From contig OY776130.1 in NCBI GenBank assembly GCA_963675135.1, forward strand, positions 62,282,867 through 62,346,866: a stretch of DNA of 64,000 nt, written 5' to 3'. Below are positions 56,573 through 64,000 of the stretch, one piece after another (the first letter of the stretch is position 1; every line of letters begins with the position of its first letter). Source of the stretch: Galeopsis tetrahit. Lineage: Eukaryota > Streptophyta > Magnoliopsida > Lamiales > Lamiaceae. The notes below the pieces were generated by a model. The model was not told the origin of the DNA and made no database searches. It saw only the letters and a program-made list of their open reading frames with translations. The position numbers were made by a program, and so were the translations under genes.

Positions 56573-58157
56573 TACGTAGTATGTTTATACCTCACAACTC
56601 ACAATGTTTCTTGTAAAGTTTTGAGACAAAGGTGTGTGTGATATGGTTCCAAACACTATCTTTTTAAAGTGTTGAAAAAGCATCATGCACAAATTTTGTT
56701 ATGTTTCATGTGAGACACTTTCACATAAGTTTTGGTAGATCTTACAACTTAGATTGTGTTTCTTGTGTCCGAATAACATGATTATACAACCATGTGAATA
56801 TAATAATAGTATCTTATGCTGATCTTCAATGTAAAATCCATGTATAAGAGTTTTTTTCTTTTCTTTTTAGATATTTATTATTGTGGAAGTTTGCTCTATT
56901 GTTGGTATCCTTGTTCTTGAAACAATGTTTTGTAGCTTGTGATGGTATTTTCGAACACTGAATTCTTCTCCACTAGTGCTCTCATAACATAAAAAACTAG
57001 GTAATTTAGCATTCACCTTTAATATCACTTTTTCGAACTCTAATTTTTTTATCCATGATAGCACCTGGTGTTATTCAATAGCCTTGCCTTCATCCACTTT
57101 TAAAGTCCCGAGTAAGACCATCGTACGACACACAACAAATTCTACACTATTGTCGTGAACTACCATCCCTACTCCAATTTTTCTTCTGCTCAATCTAGTT
57201 TAAATGTTCTTACATATTAAGTAAAGTCTTTTATACATTAATTGCACCGTGTAACTTATGTATATTTAAATAATTAGTATTAAATGTTTTTTCTGTATCT
57301 TAATATTCATTATGACATTCATCTTTGTAGAAAAATATCACTAGTGACTGTTGAGAATCCTTCGTTGCACCGATAGAGTGTCGACTTACCCTCCAAAACT
57401 CGAAATGAAAAGGGAATTTGTGGCAAGTTTGAAAATGCCCTAAAATTCAAAATGGATATGAAATAACGTCAAAAGTGCCGCACTCATACCCCTAAAATAA
57501 GACAAAAAGCGATGAAGATAGGACTATTGTTTCTTTCCCTTTTTCTTTTTTAAACTAAAAAGTTAGAAAAATATGATGCTTTTGCCACCAATTTAGGGAA
57601 AATAAAACAACTTTCACCGCTGATTATAGAATTAGGGTTGTTAACTTGTCATAATCATAGTTTTAAAATCATGAACATTGAGCAGTTGCAAATCACTTGA
57701 TTTCATGAGACAGAACTCCTAAAAAAATCCATTTAATTCATTGCCGATGTATTTATGAAGTGATAATTTTAAGTAAAGGGTAATTATTCTCTAATTAAAC
57801 ATATATTTTAAAATGTGTAAATTGTAATACATACTAATCATATGTTTTATACGAAATGTGATCATTTTTAAGTAAATTTTAATGTTGTTTAAATTAAAAG
57901 TGATATGTAATCATAAAATACAATCATTACACACATAATTCAGTATATAATAATTAAAAAAAAATTAACATTAATTACTATTAACATTGATTTAATATAA
58001 AGTCATTCTATTAAATTTATAAAATAAACACACATTTAACTAAAATTTTCAAATTCAGTGTTGCCCGCGCACCTAAATCTAATGAATTGCAATTTGAATT
58101 CATTATATATATATAAAAATAAATAAATAAAAACACATTGTTTGTCATACATATCAC
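56573..58157. other. Downstream flank and A+T-rich spacer
   Basis: Probable 3' UTR of the preceding gene, then intergenic DNA with no recognisable frame or element. Confidence 0.5.
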
Positions 58158-58197
58158 ACCAATAAACCAGCCTTTCCATACCTTTTCAGTTACAGCT

Positions 58198-58204
58198 TAT
58201 AAAT
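58198..58204 (+). promoter_or_regulatory. TATA box of the 89-residue gene
   Basis: TATAAAT about 98 bp upstream of the ATG, with CCAAT near 58159 and a GAGAGAGA leader (58263-58279) after the expected start site. Spacing is typical for a plant promoter. Confidence 0.6.
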
Positions 58205-58295
58205 TGTCTGTTAGGATATCATCTAATATACTCTGCACACTCTGTTAACTGTTTGTGACTTGTGAGAGAGAGAGAGAGAGTAAAAGAGTTCTGAT

Positions 58296-58565
58296 ATGTC
58301 GCTGTGGACCTCAGCTTTCCGGTGGCTAGACGCCGGCCACACGGCGTCGTTTTTCCGGTGGCCGAGGTTCGTTGCCTCATACTTGACGCCGCCGATCTGG
58401 AGCAACAGCCGCGGACTCAGTCTCGGAACCCTAGAGCCATTGCGCTTGGCCCTACGCCTTCCGGCCATCGACGACATCGTATGGTCCGTCGTCTCCGCCG
58501 TGGAATCCGTGGCGCTCGTTTCCTTCCTCTGTTTCTTCTTCGTCTTCTACGGATGCACTATATGA
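58296..58565 (+). CDS. 89-residue probable membrane microprotein
   Basis: The frame starts right after a GA-rich leader and below a good TATA box, and its codons are G+C-rich at third positions within A+T-rich DNA, which supports real coding. The peptide opens MSLWTSAFRWLDAG, has a Trp/Arg-rich N-terminal half (SFFRWPRF, PPIWSNSRG), then LEPLRLALRLPAIDD, and ends with a hydrophobic segment at about 62-86 (SVALVSFLCFFFVFYG), so it is probably tail-anchored. I do not know its function. A 131-codon frame shifted by one or two bases overlaps it, but its translation is Arg-rich and less natural. I cannot confirm homologues without a search. Confidence 0.62.
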   Translation: MSLWTSAFRWLDAGHTASFFRWPRFVASYLTPPIWSNSRGLSLGTLEPLRLALRLPAIDDIVWSVVSAVESVALVSFLCFFFVFYGCTI

Positions 58566-61408
58566 TCGACTGCAATTACGGTTCGTTTATTAAGCATACA
58601 TCGCAATGCGTTTTTTTATGTACCGAATTGTGTTCTCTGTTTTCGGTTGAGGAATGTGGCGGAGGTTTTTATGATTGGCGGCGGCGCGTGGAGTGGTAGT
58701 TCAGCTTTGAATTACAAACGGAGACAAAAGACGTCCTGCCGCGTTACTACTTTTGAATGTGAGAAGTTGAGGGTAGTTTTGTCAATTAATATAGTACTTC
58801 AGGATGTATGGTTTAGTTTATAAGCATTAATATTAATTTTTGAGAAATTATTTCCGTAACCCCTTTCACTTTAAATTTTATTTAAATAGTTTTTGACTAA
58901 TATTAATCAGAAACCTCTCTAAATTTCCATCACAAGACAATGAAAAAATCAGTCAATTATTTTAAAAAAGGACCATTTAAATAAAAAATTAAGTTAAATA
59001 AAAATCCCTTAATTTTTCTAATTCACTTTTCTTGTTTCACAATTCAAAATCCTTGTTTTTTTTTTTCTTTCTCCCCAAAGGGCATTTGTATTTAAAATTA
59101 GACAGTTGGCAATAAAATAAAAAAAATAATCACTAACATACAAGCATGCAAGGACAAAAAATGTTCAAGTAATATTGTTGGAATTATAGTTCAAAGTTCA
59201 AACCGTACAAAATATTGAGATACATTGTCGAAGAATTGTGTAAAAGACTTTAATTTATAAAAAAGATTTATGTATTTATAAACATTTTACAATTAAATAA
59301 AAAATGAAATCATTCACAATTAAATAAAAAAATGAAATCATTCACCATGCCTACTTCTTTGTCCTCTTCTATTTTAATTTTGTTAGATTCTCACAACTTT
59401 TGCAGTATTGTTTTTTCTGCTCATAACTTCAGTCTTTGCATTGTAATTATCGTACGGAGCCAAGAACTACATTTCACTACTTTCTTCTTCGCTCTTTTTT
59501 TGACGAAAATTTGTCTCCTCTTTGTTCATCATTCTTGAAGTTATAAAAAAAAGGGCAAAGTGTGTTCTAGTACATTTGGGAGACTCTAAGTGTGTGTAAA
59601 TACAATTGATTAATAAATTGTGAGGAGATACAATTCTTGAGGAGGCAATGACTATTTTGCCCTTAAATTTCCTTCCGCCTAATGTTTGTTGGAATGACCA
59701 AAACCATTTCAGAAGTAAAGCATATGTCAAATCAACATGCATGATACCATCTCACTCCAACCTTTCAACTCTCGCTGCCTATTGTTTGGGACTTTTATAA
59801 TTTTTATTAAGATTTTATTTTTTAAAGTTTTAACGCAGAATTTTAGAGTGTTTTTTTTAATTCAATTTTCTTTTTTCAAATTTTTATTTAAAATTATTCA
59901 AAATAAATTTTATTAGAGTATGTTTTTATTCAAAATTATTTAAACTATTTTATTCAGTTCATTTATTTATATTTTATTCAAATTAGTTTTTTAGTTTTTC
60001 TAATTCATATTTTATTCAAATTATTCTGATTTCTTAGTTTTTCTAATTCATGTTTTATTCAAATTAGTCTGATTTCTTAGTTTTTCTAATTCACCCCAAA
60101 AAAAAAAAATTAATTCAAATTTTACTTGATTTTTTTTTTCATTTTTTTCAAAAAAATTAAATCAGATTTTTTATTGGATTTTTTTAATTTATATTTTTTT
60201 CAAATATTTTTATTTAAAATTAATTTTTTATAGAATTTTTTAATTTATATTTTATTCAGATATTTTTATTTAAAATTAATTTTAAAATATTTTTTCTCGT
60301 ATCTTCATTCAAAAGTAAATTTTTGACTTGTCAAATCATACCTTTTTATCCACTTAATTCAATTTTTTAATTCAAATTATTTTTATTTAGTTTTTTTATT
60401 TATATTTTATACACATTTTTTATTCAAAAATTTAAATTATATTTTGCTTTATTTTTTTATTGAATTTTTTTTTTCAAAATTTCTAAGGCAATTTTTTTTA
60501 GTTCTTTTGTCTATATTCAATTTTTTTTAATTTATATTTTTTTTACATAATTAAATACTGAATAGCAACATTTTTCTTGAATATTGATTATTGAATATCG
60601 ATATATATTGAATATAATTATTGAATATCGATAATTATTGAATATAATTATTGAATATCGATATACATTGAATATAATTAAATATTGAATATCGCAATAT
60701 ATATTAAAATAGTTGTTGCCCAATACCAGGAGCACCTTAAACACACATTTTTTTTTAGTATTATTCAAGCCACCAAAAGTGATTGAAGCCTATTCTCAAT
60801 AGGTAGAGAAATTAGATCAAATCACATCAGTAATACCACTATTCTTCCAGAAATGAACAGTAAATACCACATGTTCAATTCAAAAATTTAATAATTTAAG
60901 GCAGTCAACTTAAACAAAGAGCTCAAACTAATTATACTATTAGTTAGATAATGACATAAGCACAATAGTTCAAACTTATATGCAATCAAGAACCAAATTT
61001 GTCCAAATAATTCACCTTCCATTCACAACAACTCGAAAAATACTATATTAATTATTACATATTAAACTTCCCAACAAAGTATTCTCCATCTCTTCGACAA
61101 TGTCCATTTGTGTAAAACGAAAGAACAACAAGATATAAAACGAAGGAACAAAGCAACAATCAAGAATTTTCCTAGTATCCAAAGTTTTACGAAATTATTT
61201 TACTTACTGTATTTTAGTGACGAACTTGCCAAGAATTACCGTTGACCAATATGTCAATTTCAAATTCATCTGGCTGCCAAACCTTGACAAATTACTGTTG
61301 CTTTCCATTCAAACACCAAACTTAATTGGTTAAATGCCACTCACTCTACAAGTCAAAATTATGCATCCTAATTCCACTCATAACTAACATAATAAGATCA
61401 CCACACCA
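58566..61408. other. Intergenic, highly T-rich DNA
   Basis: 59800-60540 is strongly T-skewed on the + strand, with repeated TTTTATTCAAATTA and TTTTTCAAAT words. GGGCAAAGTG near 59561 and inverted GGGCAAAATAG near 59656 are too short to define an element. No gene seen. Confidence 0.55.
60567..60700. repeat. ATTGAATATCGATA short tandem repeat
   Basis: ATTGAATATCGATA and ATTGAATATAATTA alternate at about 30-bp spacing in roughly four units. The repeat is non-coding; the 78-codon minus-strand frame here reflects the repeat. Confidence 0.7.
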
Positions 61409-61409
61409 A

Positions 61410-61417
61410 TATAAATA
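61410..61417 (+). promoter_or_regulatory. TATA box of an unidentified small transcript
   Basis: TATAAATA with CCAAT just before it (61406-61410). A CT-rich start region (about 61432-61460) and ATG at 61470 in TCATTATGACTC follow at standard spacing. The ATG opens a 34-codon frame (MTQIEKLKSVFHQGKSVEEQ...) ending near 61574. Confidence 0.45.
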
Positions 61418-61699
61418 AGGCAGAATCTCCTAGTCTATTCTCATTCTCTCATCAATCAACTACATCATTATGACTCAAATAGAAAAGCTCAAATCTGTAT
61501 TTCATCAAGGAAAATCAGTGGAAGAACAAATCATTCCTACATACCTCCCTAACAACAATACGGCTTCTGGATAAATCAATGCCTTTTCCGATTCCCTGAA
61601 TCAAAAGGAAACATTACACACATCAGAATAAACAGTAAAACCAAATATACAAAAAAGGAGAAATACTGATTTCCATTTCTACCAATGAAGTAACAGGGC

Positions 61700-62059
61700 A
61701 TGAAGGCTTTCCAGGATGGCTTCTCAAGCTTAGCAGAAGCAGATCAGAGGATCTGGAAAAATGTCGAAAGGGTTTACAAATTTTATTCAAAAACTAAAGA
61801 AACAAAATTTGATTCACAAACTAAAGAAATAAATCAAGAAAACACTCCCAAAAAAAACCACAAATCTGATTCAAAAACTACAGAAACAAAACAACAATCA
61901 GATCCCAAAACGCCATTGATGAGAGGGTTTACAAATTTCTTCATCCACCCAAGAATGTGGTCGAAATACCTGTTTTACAATTTTGTTGAAATCATCGATA
62001 TACACATCCACCCAGGAATACAATTTTACCTAAGAATAAACAAAAAGAAGAGTAACTAA
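61700..62059 (+). CDS. Uncertain 119-residue ORF, possibly a second exon
   Basis: The frame begins after GAAGTAACAG|GGC, which looks like a splice acceptor, so the sequence may be a downstream exon of the transcript starting at 61470 (joining at TCT|GTATTT, 61496, would keep the frame open). The first 30 residues (FSSLAEADQRIWKNVERVY) look natural. The middle has Lys/Thr/Gln-rich repeats (KTKETKFDSQTKE, SKTTETKQQSDPKT), and the end is hydrophobic-aromatic (FFIHPRMWSKYLFYNFVEII). No family was recognised, and composition alone does not prove coding. Confidence 0.28.
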   Translation: MKAFQDGFSSLAEADQRIWKNVERVYKFYSKTKETKFDSQTKEINQENTPKKNHKSDSKTTETKQQSDPKTPLMRGFTNFFIHPRMWSKYLFYNFVEIIDIHIHPGIQFYLRINKKKSN

Positions 62060-62164
62060 AACAAAAGCCCCAAACCAGAAGCTGAATTTTAACAATATTT
62101 TCTAAAGTAAAGAAAGTAGATGGATTTTTAGAGGGAGGCACCAAAATAAAAATTTACCGAGTCA

Positions 62165-62545
62165 ACTCAGTGTGTCAACACCACCCACAAAACCCTAGAT
62201 CTACGCCGCCACCACGCGATCGGAGAAGACGAACCCCTTGACGGAGCATTCAGGCTCTGCAACGGCGTGGAGGAGGGTTTCGAAAAAACCTTAGTAGACG
62301 AAGCCACATCGCTATGGTCGCCGCTGTTAGAAGACGAAGTCGGGAGCGGGTCGAGGAAGATGGAGACCGTGAACCCACCACTCGTGTCGCCGTCGTCGTT
62401 GGAGGGCCGCCGAAAATGGAGAGGGGTGTTGAACGACCACTCCAATTTCTGGGAGGGGGGGGGGGGAGAGAGGAAATTAATGAGAGAGAGAAGAGGGAGG
62501 AAATTAATGAGAGAGGGAAGAGAGAGAAACAAATGAAATATTAAT
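62165..62545 (-). pseudogene. G+C-rich gene-like segment, perhaps captured
   Basis: The minus strand is open for 128 codons, of which about 80 have natural composition (FRRPSNDDGDTSGGFTVSIF, then Ser/Pro-rich). The start of the ORF runs through a GA-rich repeat and is unlikely to be real. Both strands are open, as often happens in G+C-rich cargo. It lies just upstream of E4. No family recognised. Confidence 0.3.
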
Positions 62546-62749
62546 GCTTGCAAAAAAAAAAAAAAAAGGACAGAAGAGACCTTTTACCTTAGATTTTGTA
62601 TTGACAAGTGGAACAATTTTTTACAATTTTTCGCTTGTATCTTCTAAGACTAAGGGTGTAAATTTTGAACCTGGGGGTTAATAATCTCTAAAAAAAAAAA
62701 AACTCATGAAAGTTAAAAACATTACTACTACATTTTTTATCTTGAAAAG

Positions 62750-63412
62750 ATTAGCAACTATTTATATGCATTCCCTGTTGGGATCATGGACAAAAAAGTT
62801 AAAAAAATATACTTAAAAAATCACAATTTTTTTTATTTATAAATTTCGATCGTCCAACTAACCAAAGGGGCGAACAAAGTTGGGTGGGCCGACGGCCGTG
62901 GGCGGCGAATCGGGGTGCGACCGCGCGATCATTGAGTTTTTTTTTTTTTTTTGTACAAAAGAAAGAGAAAGCGGCGGCGACGACGGCCAAGGAAGGGGGT
63001 CGCGCCGGTGAAGAGAGAGAGAAGAGAGATGGACGGGGGCGGCTGTGCGGCCACAAAGTTTGTTTTTTTTTTTTTAGATGAGAGAGGAAGCGGCGGCGGC
63101 GGCCAAGGGAGGGGGCCGCGCCGGTGAAGAAAGAGAGGGGGGGGGGGCGATGGACGGGAAGGGGGCGCGACGGCCGCGGGGCCAGCGTCGCCGACGACGG
63201 CTGGTGGTGTGAAGTGAGGGTTGGGGGAATGTGAGGATGAGGATGAAGATGAAGATGAATGAGAAAATTAGGGTTGAGGGTGTGGGTAGTATTATGGATT
63301 TTATGGAGGGAAGGGTATTTATGACAATTAAGGGGGGTGTGACCCAATTTTGGGGGAGTGTATAAATCGGGGGGTGCATCTCTCCGAAATGGAGGTGTAA
63401 ATAGTCAAACCC
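62750..63412. mobile_element. Element E4: relative of E3, left end missing or rearranged
   Basis: The right end, read inward on the minus strand, is GGGTTTGACTATTTACACCT then CCATTTCGGAGAGATGCA, nearly the E3 terminus. The G+C-rich cargo (62938-63200) is a doubled unit, each with a T-run, a CGGCGGC stretch, GGCCAAG, CGCGCCGGTGAAG and GATGGACGGG. I could not find a full left terminus or a TSD; CTATTTATATGCATTCCC at about 62758 may be its degraded remains. No GTCGAC hairpin was seen. Confidence 0.65.
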
Positions 63413-64000
63413 ATTAAATTTTTATTGCGCCTTTTAATGAAAATTTGAGAAATGACTGGACTTTAAGTTTGAGTTGAAGAATGGAGGTGATGCTGTGACC
63501 TTTTTTTATGCTGGTATTTTAATTTTTTTTGCCATAAAATAAAATATATCAATTTGGGGTACAATTGTACCCCATGTCCTATTCTGCATCCGTCACTGTC
63601 ACACGAGATGAGTTGTAAATTACTCAACCCAATCCAAAGTGATCTAGGGCTAGACCATTACGATATAAAATATAACAGCGGAAGATAATAAGATCGTTGA
63701 GACAAAATATTAGATTTAATGGATATAATTGTTGAAACAAGTGACAAGGAAATATATTCCCTTTTTCAATAGGTTCGACAATTATATACAATAGATCTAA
63801 ATATTTAATATCGACAACCTTATTATTTTCAGCTTCTCCATATCTTTAACTTCATATTGAAATTGAAAGAAATATAGATTATTGAAGTTTGGAATATACA
63901 AGACGATTCATTGTTTAATATGTATTAGTTGAAAAATGTTTCAATTTTTCTCAAACGATGAAGATGCATGATATGGTTTTTGAGAGAAAATGGCCGTTTT
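63413..64000. other. Spacer with one hAT-type end
   Basis: GGGGTACAATTGTACCCC at about 63556 followed by GCATCCGTCACTG (ending 63598) matches the right end of the element at 46210-46854. No partner end was found, so this is a truncated copy. The rest of the window holds no gene that I can see. Confidence 0.5.

Noticed and set aside
62799..63379. Frames of up to 182 codons in E4
   Set aside because: They cross T/A-runs and doubled G+C-rich units, with low-complexity His/Pro/Arg translations.

Overview
The window is nuclear DNA of a flowering plant, probably a eudicot. The evidence is a PLS-class DYW pentatricopeptide protein, an ARID-HMG-box protein, an AIF-type atypical bHLH, GT-AG introns, a plant Ty1-copia retrotransposon, tRNA-derived SINEs, Stowaway MITEs with the TA-CTCCCTCC terminus, and hAT and Mutator-like elements in long A+T-rich spacers. 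The species cannot be fixed from the sequence alone.

Genes are few and all lie on the + strand. They are an ARID/HMG-box DNA-binding protein (six coding exons, 18522-21592), an intronless PPR-DYW protein (22460-24448), an AIF/bHLH149-type regulator (38988-39572), a small single-pass membrane protein with a tiny last exon (55334-56572), an 89-residue probable membrane microprotein (58296-58565), and an uncertain small ORF downstream of a good TATA box (61410-62059). They do not form a pathway. The ARID-HMG and PPR genes are simply neighbours about 0.9 kb apart.

Most of the rest is mobile DNA, and its history can be read from target-site duplications (TSDs). Positions 1-15000 carry hAT-type elements with 8-bp TSDs, near-palindromic 233-251 bp elements with 9-bp TSDs, a long-TIR element with a 9-bp TSD, and a Stowaway MITE that holds two later insertions, one a 1.3-kb solo LTR. 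A 3-kb foldback element (about 15308-18317) ends roughly 90 bp upstream of the ARID-HMG TATA box. A young full-length copia element (31093-35728; LTRs differ at one base; open polyprotein frame) sits inside the TSD of an older SINE.

The most unusual material is a family of non-autonomous, probably Mutator-type elements. The copies are E1 at about 25.28-26.03 kb, E2 at 50.37-51.63 kb, E3 at 51.70-52.78 kb and E4 ending at 63.41 kb. E1, E3 and E4 share related termini; E2 is more diverged. E1-E3 share GTCGAC-containing hairpins. E3 and E4 also carry tandemly doubled, G+C-rich cargo units led by poly-T. E3 has a perfect 9-bp TSD. All coordinates, alignments and copy relationships were read by eye; no search or folding program was run.
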